Source of the DNA: Vreelandella titanicae BH1
Lineage (GTDB): Bacteria; Pseudomonadota; Gammaproteobacteria; Pseudomonadales; Halomonadaceae
Assembly: GCF_000336575.1 (NCBI RefSeq)
Contig: NZ_AOPO01000001.1
Coordinates: 930,001-994,000, forward strand
DNA: 64,000 bases
Direction of reading: 5' to 3'
The notes beneath the pieces were generated by a model that was given only the letters and a program-made list of their open reading frames with translations, was not told the DNA's origin and did not search any database. The position numbers and the translations under genes are program-made. Shown here piece by piece: positions 21,945-31,177 of the stretch. Numbering within the stretch: the stretch's first letter is position 1; every line of letters begins with the position of its first letter.

Positions 21945-22715
21945 CTAGTGTTTAAGCACCCGCGCAAGGAAGGATTGAGTACGTTCATGTTGCGGTGAAT
22001 CGAACAGTTTTTCCGGGTGTCCCTGCTCGGTAATCTCGCCTTTATGGATAAAAATCACCCGGTCGGCAACCTCACGGGCAAAGCCCATTTCATGGGTAAC
22101 AATCACCATGGTCATGCCCTCTTTGGCCAGTTCACGCATGGCATCGAGCACTTCACCGATCATTTCCGGGTCAAGCGCCGATGTGGGCTCGTCAAATAGC
22201 ATCAGCCGGGGTTCCATGGCCAAGGCACGAGCGAGCGCCACACGCTGCTGCTGGCCGCCTGAGAGCTGGCTGGGGTACTTATCGGCCTGGTCGGCGATAC
22301 CCACCCGGTCAAGCAAACGTTTGGCATTGCTGACCGCGTCGTCACGGCTTAAACCGCGCACTTTCATCGGCGCCAGTGTGACATTATCGATGACGCTGAG
22401 ATGGGGAAACAGGTTGAATTGCTGAAAAACCATGCCCACTTCGGTGCGGATGGTTTGCAGTGCTTGGGTGCTCTTTCCATAGGGCAGCAGTTCATTGTCA
22501 TCGACCACCAGACTGCCTGATTGGAACTCTTCCAGGCCGTTAATACAGCGAATCAGCGTCGATTTACCTGAGCCACTGGCGCCGATGATCACGACAACTT
22601 CACCGGGCACAATCGTAAGGTCAATATCGTTGAGTACGTGCAGGCTGCCAAAGTGCTTGTTGAGCTGCTGCATACGCACAATTGGTTGCGTTGTGTTGTT
22701 CAATGTCTCGCTCAT
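21945..22715 (-). CDS. glnQ: Glutamine-type amino acid ABC transporter, ATP-binding protein
   Basis: This is the ATPase of a polar amino acid importer. It has 256 residues. The Walker A is GASGSGKST, the ABC signature [15 protein letters not shown], and the Walker [15 protein letters not shown] followed by the H-loop VTHEMGFA. It is closely similar to GlnQ/ArtP-type proteins. The glutamine assignment comes from the binding protein encoded two genes upstream. It lies 11 bp after glnP. Confidence 0.92.
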   Translation of the reverse strand: MSETLNNTTQPIVRMQQLNKHFGSLHVLNDIDLTIVPGEVVVIIGASGSGKSTLIRCINGLEEFQSGSLVVDDNELLPYGKSTQALQTIRTEVGMVFQQFNLFPHLSVIDNVTLAPMKVRGLSRDDAVSNAKRLLDRVGIADQADKYPSQLSGGQQQRVALARALAMEPRLMLFDEPTSALDPEMIGEVLDAMRELAKEGMTMVIVTHEMGFAREVADRVIFIHKGEITEQGHPEKLFDSPQHERTQSFLARVLKH

Positions 22716-22726
22716 TGCGCGTGTCC

Positions 22727-23398
22727 TTATTGTCCGGCCAGGCCTCTGCGCTCAAGTTGGCGCAGGATGATGGAGAGCGTCCAGGTGATCGCCAGATACA
22801 TCAGGGCGACCATAAAGTAGACCTCAAGGGCCGTGAAGGTGGTGGCGATATAGATCTGCCCTTGGCGCACCAGCTCACTGACGCCAATCACTGAAAACAG
22901 GGAGGTATCTTTGATACTGATGATGCCCTGGTTACCAAGAGGCGGGATCATGCGCCGAAACGCCTGGGGCCAGATAACGTAGCGAAACGCCTGAGTGCGG
23001 GAAAGGCCCAGAGAGAGCGAAGCTTCCCCTTGACCGCGCTCAATTGACTGCACACCGCCACGCACGATTTCAGAGATGTAAGCGCCGGAATTAACGGCGA
23101 TCGCGGCAATACCGGCGACCAGGGCGTTAATTGGCCCACCCAGCAGTTGTGGTAAGCCGTAAAAAATAAACAGTACTTGAACCAGAATCGGCGTGCCGCG
23201 GAACACTTCGACATAAATGATGGCCGGCCAGCGTAGCCAGCGCAGGGGGCTAATGCGTAACAGGCCAAAGAATATGCCGATAAAAAAACCAATGGCCAAG
23301 CCGCCAAATGAGATAAGTAGCGTCCAGGGAATACCCGGCAGCAGGTAAGGGATAGACCCAAACGCCGCCGACCAATCAAACTGAAAATTGACGTCCAC
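22727..23398 (-). CDS. glnP: Glutamine-type amino acid ABC transporter, permease
   Basis: This is the inner-membrane permease of the importer. It has 223 residues and about five hydrophobic helices, with the HisM/GlnP-type [20 protein letters not shown] region and the cytoplasmic EAA-like loop around [15 protein letters not shown] that contacts the ATPase. The start is a GTG at 23398, supported by AGGAG upstream. A stable hairpin lies between it and the upstream glnH. Confidence 0.92.
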   Translation of the reverse strand: MDVNFQFDWSAAFGSIPYLLPGIPWTLLISFGGLAIGFFIGIFFGLLRISPLRWLRWPAIIYVEVFRGTPILVQVLFIFYGLPQLLGGPINALVAGIAAIAVNSGAYISEIVRGGVQSIERGQGEASLSLGLSRTQAFRYVIWPQAFRRMIPPLGNQGIISIKDTSLFSVIGVSELVRQGQIYIATTFTALEVYFMVALMYLAITWTLSIILRQLERRGLAGQ

Positions 23399-23452
23399 GC
23401 GTAGACTCCTGAAACAAAAAAGCAGTTGGCAAAAAACACATGATCAACGCAG

Positions 23453-23483
23453 CAGGGCCGGGGGTTTTGGCCACCCGGCCCTG
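23453..23483 (-). repeat. Intercistronic hairpin between glnH and glnP
   Basis: CAGGGCCGGG (23453-23462) pairs perfectly with CCCGGCCCTG (23474-23483) around an 11-nt loop. There is no U-tract on the minus strand. Hairpins in this position commonly protect the binding-protein mRNA from 3' decay and keep that protein in excess over the membrane subunits. Confidence 0.7.
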
Positions 23484-23516
23484 TAATGGCGTTACGCTAT
23501 TATAGAGGTTTTACAC

Positions 23517-24293
23517 TCACTCTTCGCTGGGGGCTTCACCAAACCATTTGGTGTAGATCTCATCGTAAGTGCCGTCTTCTTTCATCGCGGCGAGCGCTTC
23601 GTTGGTGGGTTCCACCCACTCGCTGCCTTTGTGGAAGACGATGCCGTACTGCTGACCTTCATATAGCGGGCCAACAACCTTGGTACGGCCTTCGCCACGG
23701 GTTTGCGAGAAGTAGGCAACGTTAGGGGCGTCATAGAGCACCGCGTCAACGTTGCGGCCTAGCAGCGCCATGTACATGTCGGCAGTACCCGGGAAGGGGG
23801 TGATGTCAGCATCTTCGCCAAGCTCTTGCTGCAGGTAGTCGTAGCTGGTGGAACCAATTTTGGTACCAACGGCGAGATCCTGAAGGTCTTCTAGTGTTTC
23901 GACGCTGTCATTGTCGGCACGCACAATAATGCGAAGACCGGAATCGTAGTAGGGGTCGGAGAAGTCGACAACTTCGGCACGCTCTTCCGTAATGGTGGTA
24001 CCGGCAATGGCGATTTCCTGGCTGCCGGTTTGCACGGCGGGAATGATGCCGGAGAACTCCATGGTCGTGAGGTTGACTTCAAAACCTGCGCGTTCGGCGA
24101 CTTCGTTGATGATATCCATATCGAAGCCGACCATTTCGCCGGTCTCTTGATCCATCATTTCAAACGGCACAAAGCTTGGGTCAGTGGCCACGTTCACCGA
24201 TGGCGTTTGGGCCATGGCGGCAGTGGCGCTGCCCAATCCCAGTGCAAGCGCCAGCGTTGTTTTGGTTAGGCTGAGTGGTAGTGCTATTTTCAT
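23517..24293 (-). CDS. glnH: Periplasmic glutamine-binding protein
   Basis: This is the substrate-binding protein of the importer. It has 258 residues, with a Sec signal peptide of about 28 residues ending in AAMAQ. The mature part closely follows E. coli GlnH in motif order: [68 protein letters not shown] and [13 protein letters not shown]. The gene order glnH-glnP-glnQ is the same as in E. coli. A related polar amino acid cannot be excluded. I did not find a convincing sigma-54 promoter upstream. Confidence 0.9.
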   Translation of the reverse strand: MKIALPLSLTKTTLALALGLGSATAAMAQTPSVNVATDPSFVPFEMMDQETGEMVGFDMDIINEVAERAGFEVNLTTMEFSGIIPAVQTGSQEIAIAGTTITEERAEVVDFSDPYYDSGLRIIVRADNDSVETLEDLQDLAVGTKIGSTSYDYLQQELGEDADITPFPGTADMYMALLGRNVDAVLYDAPNVAYFSQTRGEGRTKVVGPLYEGQQYGIVFHKGSEWVEPTNEALAAMKEDGTYDEIYTKWFGEAPSEE

Positions 24294-24454
24294 AAGTTTC
24301 CCCGTGCTTTATATGGCTGATGGCGGGTTACAAAGCGGTTTTTTACCGTTTGATGCTCTTTATAAACCGTTATTTAAGCCGTTGTTGACCTATTAACCTT
24401 GGCGAGAAACCGTCAGGGCGTCAAGTCACGGGGAGCGCTGCGGGCCAACGCTGT

Positions 24455-24808
24455 TTAGACCATAAAGGAGGCGCCGCAGCCGCAGGTGGTGGTGGCATTA
24501 GGATTTTGAACGCGAAAACGTGCGCCCGCCAGGCCCTCTTCGTAGTCGACGGTGGAGCCTACCAAGTATTGGTAGGAGAGGGGGTCAACCACTAGGGCTG
24601 CGTTACCGAACTCTATTACGGTGTCATCGTCGGCGACGTTTTCGGCAAAGTCGAAACCGTACTGAAAACCTGAACAGCCGCCACCAGTTACATAGACCCG
24701 CAGTTTAAGGGATGGGTTATTTTCTTCTGCAATCAGCGCATTAATACGTTTTCGTGCGCTATCAGAGAGCAGTAGTGGAGTAGGAACAAAGGCTTCTGCA
24801 CCGCTCAT
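24455..24808 (-). CDS. erpA: Iron-sulfur cluster insertion protein ErpA
   Basis: ErpA is an A-type carrier that delivers Fe-S clusters to apoproteins, including IspG/IspH. The 117-residue protein has the three cluster ligands of the family: Cys45 in GGGCSGFQ, and Cys109 and Cys111 in TTCGCGASF. ErpA is preferred over IscA because the gene stands alone, away from isc genes, as erpA usually does. A strong GGGAGG site precedes the ATG. Its promoter contains a long perfect inverted repeat. Confidence 0.93.
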   Translation of the reverse strand: MSGAEAFVPTPLLLSDSARKRINALIAEENNPSLKLRVYVTGGGCSGFQYGFDFAENVADDDTVIEFGNAALVVDPLSYQYLVGSTVDYEEGLAGARFRVQNPNATTTCGCGASFMV

Positions 24809-24857
24809 GGGTACCTCCCGCGAGCTTTAAGAACGAATAAATCGGCATTGGGGGATG

Positions 24858-24903
24858 ATTATGGGTAATTCCCAGCAAATTGGTCAACTATTGCTGGGAA
24901 TTA
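24858..24903 (-). promoter_or_regulatory. erpA promoter with embedded inverted repeat
   Basis: On the minus strand TTGACC (24882-24887) and CATAAT (24858-24863) are spaced by 18 bp, about 50-75 bp before erpA. A perfect 13-bp inverted repeat, with half-sites 24866-24878 and 24891-24903 and a 12-bp centre, is built into it. One half is just upstream of the -35 and the other lies between -35 and -10. That arrangement fits an operator. The sequence does not match the IscR consensus as I know it. Confidence 0.6.
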
Positions 24904-24957
24904 GTTAGGAACGTCTAGGTTAGCTACCGATCCCCTCGGTGGCGAGGATAGGTTTGC

Positions 24958-25020
24958 GCGAGGGCGCTGTGAACCCGTCCATGGGCGCTACTTTCGACAT
25001 CCATGTCGAAAGACCCTCGC
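24958..25020. repeat. Nested hairpin element between argC and erpA
   Basis: An outer stem GCGAGGG/CCCTCGC (24958-24964 with 25014-25020) encloses a perfect 10-bp inverted repeat CTTTCGACAT/ATGTCGAAAG (24991-25000 with 25003-25012) and a CCC/GGG minor stem around GTCCAT. GGGCGCT is directly repeated at 24962 and 24983. It resembles a dispersed REP-like unit of the genome. That is inference from form, since only one copy is visible in this window. Confidence 0.5.
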
Positions 25021-25098
25021 TCCAACCTGCCCTCGCACCACGTTAACTGCCTTGGTAAAGAAACCTTTTGAAGTACCCTCTGCATACTGGTATCTGGT

Positions 25099-26133
25099 TC
25101 AAGGCATCAGCGCAGGGGCGGTGAGTCCTGTGTTCTCGTCAAAGCCAAACATTAAGTTGAGGTTTTGGATTGCTTGGCCTGAAGCGCCTTTGACCAGGTT
25201 ATCGATCACTGAGAGCACGACGACGGTGTTGCCATTGCCCGGCCGGTGCACTGCCAAGCGGCAGGTGTTGATGCCTTTGACACTGCGCGTTTCAGGGTGG
25301 CTCCCCGCGGGCATCACATCGACAAAGGGTTCGTCGGCGTAGCGCTGCTCAAAGAGTGTCTGCAGGTCGCCCGGCTCAGCGGTTAGCTGGCCGTAGAGTG
25401 TGGAGTGAATGCCGCGAATCATCGGCGTTAGGTGGGGCACAAAGGTTAAACCCACTGTGGATTGCTGGATATCCCTAAGTCCTTGGCTAATTTCCGGCAG
25501 GTGGCGGTGGCCCGAAGCGCCGTAGGCCTTCATCGACTCGCTGGCTTCGGCAAGCAGTGAACCCACTTTAGCGCCACGGCCTGCGCCGGTAACGCCGGAT
25601 TTGCAGTCAGCAATGAGTTGGCTTGGGTCGATCAAACCCGCTTCCAGAAGCGGCAGGTAGCCCAACTGAACGCTGGTGGGGTAGCAACCGGGAACCGCAA
25701 TTAAACGTGCGTTTTTGATTTTCTCTCGGTGCATTTCCGGCAGCCCGTATACTGCCTCTTGCAACAATTCCGGGGCACCGTGGGCCTGGCCGTACCAGCG
25801 GCTCCACTCGTCAGCATCGCGCAGCCGGAAATCGGCCGATAGATCAATCACCCGAGTGCCGTTTTCGAGTAGCTCACCGGCTAGGGCATGGGCAACGCCA
25901 TGGGGTGTGGCAAAAAATACCGCATCCATGTCGCCCAGCTGTTTGGCGTCCGGCTCGCTAAACGCCAAGGTGTCGTAATGGCCGCGCAGGTTGGGGTACA
26001 TATCGCACACCTTGACGCCGGTTTCCGAGCGCGAGGTAATCATGGCTACGTTGACTTGGGGGTGCTGGGCGAGTAGCCGCAGTAGTTCAACGCCGGTGTA
26101 ACCTGTACCGCCAACAATGCCGACCTTAATCAC
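25099..26133 (-). CDS. argC: N-acetyl-gamma-glutamyl-phosphate reductase
   Basis: ArgC makes N-acetylglutamate semialdehyde, using NADPH, in arginine synthesis. The 344-residue protein has the N-terminal nucleotide-binding [17 protein letters not shown], the catalytic Cys in [11 protein letters not shown], and the HRHLPEI segment. The start is a GTG at 26133 with AAGGAG upstream. Expression with erpA is possible, but erpA has its own promoter and 290 bp separate the genes. Confidence 0.96.
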   Translation of the reverse strand: MIKVGIVGGTGYTGVELLRLLAQHPQVNVAMITSRSETGVKVCDMYPNLRGHYDTLAFSEPDAKQLGDMDAVFFATPHGVAHALAGELLENGTRVIDLSADFRLRDADEWSRWYGQAHGAPELLQEAVYGLPEMHREKIKNARLIAVPGCYPTSVQLGYLPLLEAGLIDPSQLIADCKSGVTGAGRGAKVGSLLAEASESMKAYGASGHRHLPEISQGLRDIQQSTVGLTFVPHLTPMIRGIHSTLYGQLTAEPGDLQTLFEQRYADEPFVDVMPAGSHPETRSVKGINTCRLAVHRPGNGNTVVVLSVIDNLVKGASGQAIQNLNLMFGFDENTGLTAPALMP

Positions 26134-26267
26134 AAATCACTCCTTACGGATGCTGCTGAGTAGAAAACCAAATTCGCTATTAGCTTAAGCATAGGACACC
26201 AAGCTGTTTAAGCGTATCCAGCTATGATACACAAGAGTGTAAAGATACAAGAGTAAGGAAGGTCGCT

Positions 26268-28103
26268 GTGGCGCGTTTTTCCCGATCGGATTTTACCTTA
26301 GAGAGTTTTCGTCGCCAGTTGGCCAATGTCGACGCCCTTCCGCAACTCTGTTTGCTGGGCCTTGTCTCGGGGGTTATTACCGGCGCTGTGATGGTGGCGT
26401 TTCGGCTGCTATTGGAAGCGGGCGCCGCGCTCTACATGACCGATGGCGACCCAGAAGCGTTTGAAAGCATGGTGCCCTGGCTGCGTGCGCTGCTACCTAT
26501 GTTGGCGGTTACCCTTGTGGGTGTGCTGCTGTACCGGCAAAAACCGGCAGCGCGCAAGCTGGGCGTTGGCCATGTAATTGAGCGGCTTACCTATCATCAG
26601 GGCCGTTTTCCGTTACGCAATTGGTTAAATCAGTGGTGGGTAGGTGTTGTGGTGGTATTGGGCGGGCTCTCTGCTGGGCGCGAGGGCCCGGCGATTCATT
26701 TGGGCGCGGCGGCGGCCAGTGGACTAGGCCAACAGATGCGTTTGCCCAATAATAGTCTCAGGGTACTGGTGGCGTGCGGTACCGCAGCAGCTATTTCCGC
26801 TTCTTTTAACACGCCTATCGCGGGTGTCATCTTTGCCATGGAAGTGGTGATGATGGAGTACACCTTGGTGAGCTTTATGCCCGTGATTTTGGCCTCTACC
26901 ATGGGTGCGCTGGTAGCACAGTTGGCTTATGGCAATGAACCCGCTTTTCGTATCCCCGAGATAGCACTAGGTTCACTGATCAACTTGCCGTGGATTGTGG
27001 TTACCGGGCTGGTGATTGGTCTGTTAGCGGGGCTGTTTATTCATATTTCACGCAACCAGCGGATTATGCTGTGGCCGCTCTGGATGCGCCTTGGCTTGGT
27101 GGGTGTGGCAACTGGCGCGGTGGCTTGGTGGTTCCCCCAGGTTCAGGGCATCGGTTATGACAGCGTGGCGGCGGCGCTCAATAACCAGCTGGAAATTAAA
27201 GTGCTGCTGGCGCTGATGATCGTCAAACTATTGCTTACATCGCTAACTGTCGCTGGCGGTGTACCCATCGGTATTATCGGCCCGGTGTTGGTCATAGGTG
27301 CTGCCACAGGTGCACTGTTTGGTTTACTGGGAGGCTGGCTTTGGTCTGATAAAGCCGCGGATCCTGGTATTTACGCGATGCTAGGCATGGCCGCAATGAT
27401 GGGGGCGGTGTTACAAGCGCCTCTTGCTGCCCTAATGGCGCTTTTGGAGTTAACCCATACGCCGAGTATCATGCTTCCCGGCATGCTGGCGGTGGTGGTG
27501 GCGTGCTTAACCTCGCGTCAATTGACCGGCTGTGAAGGTTTCTTTATTAGCACGGTGCGCTACGGGCTGCACCCGCTTCAGCAGCCATTGATGCAGGCAC
27601 TCTCACGGGTTTCGGTGCCTGCGGTGATGGAGCGTCAACTGGTGCGCACCGAGCGAATGATCACCCCTGATCAAGCGCGGCTTTTATTAGAGAAGAACCC
27701 AGTGTGGTTAGTGATTGAGCGGTCAACAGAGGAAAAACCAGTGCTGGCGCTAAAAGCCGCTGAATTGGCGCGTTGGCTGCTCGAACACGATGAGGCGTTG
27801 CAGGGGGAAGAACCGCCTACGGATGAACTGATCGACTTACTGGAAATCCCAGGACAGCGCCTGGAGCTGGCGCCGATTGGTTTACAGGCGACGCTTTCCG
27901 AAGCGTTTCTAAAACTGCAGGATAACGCTCTGGGGGCGCTCTACGTCGTTCATGGCTATCGCCCAAAGCAGCGGCGTATTTCAGGTATTATCACCCGTGG
28001 CGCCATCGAACGTTATTATCACTACACTGACCCCCGTGGTGCCGACCTTCGTGACAATGAAGTACGAGAGAATGATACCCGTAAGAAGGACTCATCACTT
28101 TAA
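26268..28103 (+). CDS. ClC-family chloride channel or antiporter with CBS pair
   Basis: This is a membrane protein of the voltage-gated chloride channel superfamily. It has 611 residues starting at a GTG with AAGGAAGG upstream. The membrane domain covers about residues 25-450. The GREGP motif with the gating glutamate (Glu139) is kept. The usual GSGIP segment is replaced by GVGHV (99-103), and the third motif reads GGVPIGIIGP. The C-terminal 150 residues look like two CBS domains, with LKLQDNALGALYVV and ISGIITRGAIERYY at the end. The ion it carries and whether it is a channel or an H+ antiporter are open. Confidence 0.88.
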   Translation: MARFSRSDFTLESFRRQLANVDALPQLCLLGLVSGVITGAVMVAFRLLLEAGAALYMTDGDPEAFESMVPWLRALLPMLAVTLVGVLLYRQKPAARKLGVGHVIERLTYHQGRFPLRNWLNQWWVGVVVVLGGLSAGREGPAIHLGAAAASGLGQQMRLPNNSLRVLVACGTAAAISASFNTPIAGVIFAMEVVMMEYTLVSFMPVILASTMGALVAQLAYGNEPAFRIPEIALGSLINLPWIVVTGLVIGLLAGLFIHISRNQRIMLWPLWMRLGLVGVATGAVAWWFPQVQGIGYDSVAAALNNQLEIKVLLALMIVKLLLTSLTVAGGVPIGIIGPVLVIGAATGALFGLLGGWLWSDKAADPGIYAMLGMAAMMGAVLQAPLAALMALLELTHTPSIMLPGMLAVVVACLTSRQLTGCEGFFISTVRYGLHPLQQPLMQALSRVSVPAVMERQLVRTERMITPDQARLLLEKNPVWLVIERSTEEKPVLALKAAELARWLLEHDEALQGEEPPTDELIDLLEIPGQRLELAPIGLQATLSEAFLKLQDNALGALYVVHGYRPKQRRISGIITRGAIERYYHYTDPRGADLRDNEVRENDTRKKDSSL

Positions 28104-28112
28104 GGAGCGACA

Positions 28113-28544
28113 ATGTACCTATGGGTAAAGGCCATTCACTTAATGGCCGTAGTGACGTGGTTCGCTGCGCTGTTCTATTTACCCCGCCTGTATGTGTATC
28201 ACGCCACTGCGCGGGATAACGGCGACGAACAGGCCATCAGCTATTTCAAAACCATGGAGCGTAAGCTCTACCGTGGCATCATGACCCCATCGATGATTGC
28301 GGTACTCATTTTTGGTGGCTGGATGCTCTATCTGGTGCCCGAATGGTTTAGCCAGGGCTGGATGCATGCCAAGCTGGCGCTAGTGGTTCTGCTTATCGCC
28401 TATCATCACGTTTGTTTGATCTATTTGAAGCAGTTTGCCCAGGATCGTTGTACCAAAGGCCATGTGTTTTTTCGCTGGTTTAATGAGGCGCCGGTGATTG
28501 CGCTCGTGGCGATTATTCTGCTTGCCGTTGTGAAGCCCTTTTGA
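28113..28544 (+). CDS. hemJ: Protoporphyrinogen IX oxidase HemJ
   Basis: HemJ oxidises protoporphyrinogen IX to protoporphyrin IX in the membrane. The 143-residue protein has four hydrophobic helices and the family's conserved His in KAIHLMAVVTWFAALFYLPRLYVYH, plus KLYRGIMTPSM and HAKLALVVLLIAYH. It lies 9 bp after the ClC gene, overlaps thiD by one base (TGATG), and is close to hemL, another heme-pathway gene. Confidence 0.92.
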   Translation: MYLWVKAIHLMAVVTWFAALFYLPRLYVYHATARDNGDEQAISYFKTMERKLYRGIMTPSMIAVLIFGGWMLYLVPEWFSQGWMHAKLALVVLLIAYHHVCLIYLKQFAQDRCTKGHVFFRWFNEAPVIALVAIILLAVVKPF

Positions 28545-29353
28545 TGCGCCAACCGCTTCCCCCCGTGGTGTTGGTACTCGCCGGACATGATCCGACTGGT
28601 GGCGCTGGGTTGATCGCTGACAGTGAAGCCATTGCGGCCTGTGGTGGTTGGGCGGTAACGATCCCCACTGCGCTGACGGTACAGAATTGTCATAATGTGA
28701 CCCGCGTGATCCCTGCTGAGCCGACCGCGATGCGCCAAATGGCCGAGGCAATTAGTGAGATGCAGGTCGCGGCGATTAAGATTGGCCTACTCGCTGACGA
28801 AGACACCCTGCGCGCAGCGGAGCAAATTATTCGTCGTTTTCCAGGCATTCCCGTGGTGGCCGATCCGGTCTTTAAGGCCGGTGGCGGAACTGAGTTATCC
28901 ACACCTGCTTTGCGACAATTGTTTATTGATCGCTTGTTACCGCTTGTGGATATCTTAACCCCGAATCGCGCTGAGTTGGCTCAGCTTACGCCCGACATCA
29001 TCACTCCTTTCGATGATACGGCCCGTGCGGTGGCACTGATGTCACAGGGGTGCCAAGCCATTCTGGTCACTGCCACGGATGAGCCGCTGCCCGGCAACGA
29101 CCAACAGGTGGTGCACACCCTGCACTCGCCTGATACTACTCGCCAGTGGCAGTGGCCACGTTTGCCTGAATTGTTCCATGGTTCTGGCTGCACGCTGGCA
29201 TCGTCTCTAGCTGCTCGTCTCGCTGTTGGTGAGCGCTTACCAACAGCTTGTGAGCAGGCTCAGCACTTTACTTGGCAAAGTTTGTCTCAAGGCTTTCAAC
29301 CGCCCAGCGGCCAGTGTTTGCCACATCGTTTTTCACGGGCTGCCCGTTTTTGA
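28544..29353 (+). CDS. thiD: Hydroxymethylpyrimidine/phosphomethylpyrimidine kinase
   Basis: ThiD phosphorylates HMP and HMP-P in thiamine synthesis. The product is 269 residues from the ATG at 28544; a TTG one codon upstream is less likely. GHDPTGGAGLIAD near the N-terminus, VADPVFKAGGG, and the C-terminal FHGSGCTLASSLAA with the anion-hole glycines are family signatures. It overlaps the hemJ stop by one base. No thiamine pyrophosphate riboswitch was recognised upstream, as expected for an internal operon gene. Confidence 0.92.
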   Translation: MRQPLPPVVLVLAGHDPTGGAGLIADSEAIAACGGWAVTIPTALTVQNCHNVTRVIPAEPTAMRQMAEAISEMQVAAIKIGLLADEDTLRAAEQIIRRFPGIPVVADPVFKAGGGTELSTPALRQLFIDRLLPLVDILTPNRAELAQLTPDIITPFDDTARAVALMSQGCQAILVTATDEPLPGNDQQVVHTLHSPDTTRQWQWPRLPELFHGSGCTLASSLAARLAVGERLPTACEQAQHFTWQSLSQGFQPPSGQCLPHRFSRAARF

Positions 29354-29389
29354 TCCTATCTTCTGTACGCCATTGACCGAGAGGATGCC

Positions 29390-30670
29390 ATGACTACATC
29401 AGCTGAACTGTTCGATCTTGCCAGTCGCCATATACCGGGCGGAGTAAACTCACCCGTCCGGGCGTTTAAAGGGTTGCACCGCCCGCCGGTCTTTATGGAG
29501 CGTGCTCAAGGTGCCTTTCTGTTTGACGTCGAAGGCAATCGCTACGTGGATTATGTCGGCTCCTGGGGGCCCATGATCACTGGGCATGCCGACCAAGACG
29601 TATTGGCAGCCGTACGGGCGCGATTAGACAACGGCCTGTCCTTTGGTACCCCTACCGCAGTCGAAACCACCATGGCGGATTTGATCTGCGAGATGATCCC
29701 CTCCATGGATATGGTGCGTATGACCAGCTCGGGCACCGAAGCCACCATGTCGGCGATTCGCCTGGCGCGAGGTACCACCGGCCGCGATAAGATCGTTAAG
29801 TTCGAGGGTAACTACCACGGCCACTCTGATTCACTGCTGGTTAAGGCGGGCTCTGGCGCGCTTACCCACGGCGAACCCAGCTCACCGGGCGTGCCCACGT
29901 CGCTGGCTGAACACACTATTACCCTGTCGTTTAACGACCCTGAAGGGGTTGAAGCGTGTTTTAGCGAAATTGGCGATCAGATTGCCTGCATCATTGTTGA
30001 ACCCGTTGCCGGCAATATGAATTGTATTCCGCCTCAACCGGGCTTTTTGGAAACGCTGCGCCGAGTATGTAACGAGTATGGCAGCGTGCTGATTTTTGAC
30101 GAAGTGATGACTGGTTTTCGAGTGGCATTGGGCGGTGCCCAAGCCCACTACGGTATAGTGCCTGATCTAACCTGCTTGGGAAAAATTGTCGGTGGCGGCA
30201 TGCCGGTGGGCGCCTTTGGTGGCAAGCGCGAGATAATGCAAAACATCTCCCCCCTGGGGCCGGTTTACCAAGCGGGCACATTGTCGGGTAACCCGTTGGC
30301 GATGGCTGCAGGTGTGGCACTGCTAACCAAACTACAGGTACCGGGCTTCCACGATGCGCTTACCCAGCGGGTTAACACCCTTTGTGCGGGCCTTCAGGAG
30401 CGTGCCAATGCCGCACGGGTGCCGATGATGACGCAGTCGGCGGGCGGTATGTTTGGACTTTTCTTCACCTCTCAAAGCCGTGTGGATAACTTTGCCCAAG
30501 CCACCGCCTGTAACCCGGATGCCTTCCGCCGCTTCTTTGGCGCGATGCTTGATCACGGCGTTTACTTGGCGCCATCAGCTTACGAAGCTGGCTTTATGTC
30601 CAGCGCTCATACTCCGGAAGATATTCAGTTCACCCTGGATGCCGCAGAAAAAGCCTTCGCAGTTATGTAA
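29390..30670 (+). CDS. hemL: Glutamate-1-semialdehyde 2,1-aminomutase
   Basis: HemL converts glutamate-1-semialdehyde to 5-aminolevulinate with PLP as cofactor. It has 426 residues, the same as E. coli. The PLP lysine is Lys265 in [39 protein letters not shown]-type [10 protein letters not shown], and [16 protein letters not shown] complete the signature set. It follows thiD after 36 bp and has a GAGAGG site. A perfect hairpin lies just downstream. Confidence 0.97.
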   Translation: MTTSAELFDLASRHIPGGVNSPVRAFKGLHRPPVFMERAQGAFLFDVEGNRYVDYVGSWGPMITGHADQDVLAAVRARLDNGLSFGTPTAVETTMADLICEMIPSMDMVRMTSSGTEATMSAIRLARGTTGRDKIVKFEGNYHGHSDSLLVKAGSGALTHGEPSSPGVPTSLAEHTITLSFNDPEGVEACFSEIGDQIACIIVEPVAGNMNCIPPQPGFLETLRRVCNEYGSVLIFDEVMTGFRVALGGAQAHYGIVPDLTCLGKIVGGGMPVGAFGGKREIMQNISPLGPVYQAGTLSGNPLAMAAGVALLTKLQVPGFHDALTQRVNTLCAGLQERANAARVPMMTQSAGGMFGLFFTSQSRVDNFAQATACNPDAFRRFFGAMLDHGVYLAPSAYEAGFMSSAHTPEDIQFTLDAAEKAFAVM

Positions 30671-30700
30671 CGGCAGGTAACTAAAAGCCCGCTATACTGC

Positions 30701-30727
30701 AAGAGCCGCTCACCTGGAGCGGCTCTT
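30701..30727 (+). repeat. Hairpin after hemL
   Basis: AAGAGCCGCTC (30701-30711) pairs perfectly with GAGCGGCTCTT (30717-30727) over a 5-nt loop. The following bases are GGCTTAG, not a clean U-tract. It may terminate hemL transcripts inefficiently. It ends only 7 bp before the first possible start codon of the next gene. Confidence 0.6.
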
Positions 30728-30734
30728 GGCTTAG

Positions 30735-31112
30735 ATGAGAGCTACACTCATGACACGACCAACGGCTTGGCGATACGTGATTTGCGCAGCGGGGCTGCTA
30801 GCCTGTTTCCCGCTGGCTGCACAGTCGCCTCAGGAGCAGGACATGACCCAGATCCATATCACCATGAGCGGTTCGCCGGGTGCTGCGTTTTCCGCCCATT
30901 GGCGCATTACCCATGAAGGCGAAACCACCGAACACGTTGAAGAGAGTGGGACGGTACCTGCTGAATACACCTTTACCGGTACAGAACTCGAAGGCACGGT
31001 AAAGCTGTTAAGTGACGATGAGCGGCTAGAGGTGGACATTCAAAAGGGCAGTAACCGGTCGCGTTCGTCGACTCAGGGGGCAGGGGGGACATTGACGTTG
31101 ATGATTCGTTAA
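30735..31112 (+). CDS. Small secreted protein of unknown function
   Basis: I do not recognise a family. The product is 125 residues from the ATG at 30735, or 120 from a second in-frame ATG at 30750, which has GAGAG closer upstream. Residues 12-31 form a Sec signal peptide with likely cleavage near PLAAQ. The mature part is about 95 residues, polar and rich in Glu, Ser and Thr, with short alternating stretches (TQIHITMSGSPG, YTFTGTEL, VKLLSDDERLEVDI) that suggest a beta-sandwich. It ends in an Arg/Ser-rich segment and TLTLMIR. No cysteines occur in the mature part. It is flanked by hairpins and stands alone. Confidence 0.75.
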   Translation: MRATLMTRPTAWRYVICAAGLLACFPLAAQSPQEQDMTQIHITMSGSPGAAFSAHWRITHEGETTEHVEESGTVPAEYTFTGTELEGTVKLLSDDERLEVDIQKGSNRSRSSTQGAGGTLTLMIR

Positions 31113-31133
31113 TGTTTGCATTCTTACAGTGAT

Positions 31134-31161
31134 AAAAAAACCGCCCCTTAAGGGGCGGTTT
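31134..31161. terminator. Terminator after the csgA-like gene
   Basis: AAACCGCCCC and GGGGCGGTTT pair around TTAA. Seven A on the plus strand give a U-tract for minus-strand transcripts, so it ends the csgBA transcript. It may also stop plus-strand transcripts from the small secreted-protein gene, where the U-tract is only TTTA. Confidence 0.9.
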
Positions 31162-31177
31162 ACATGAACTCGATTTA

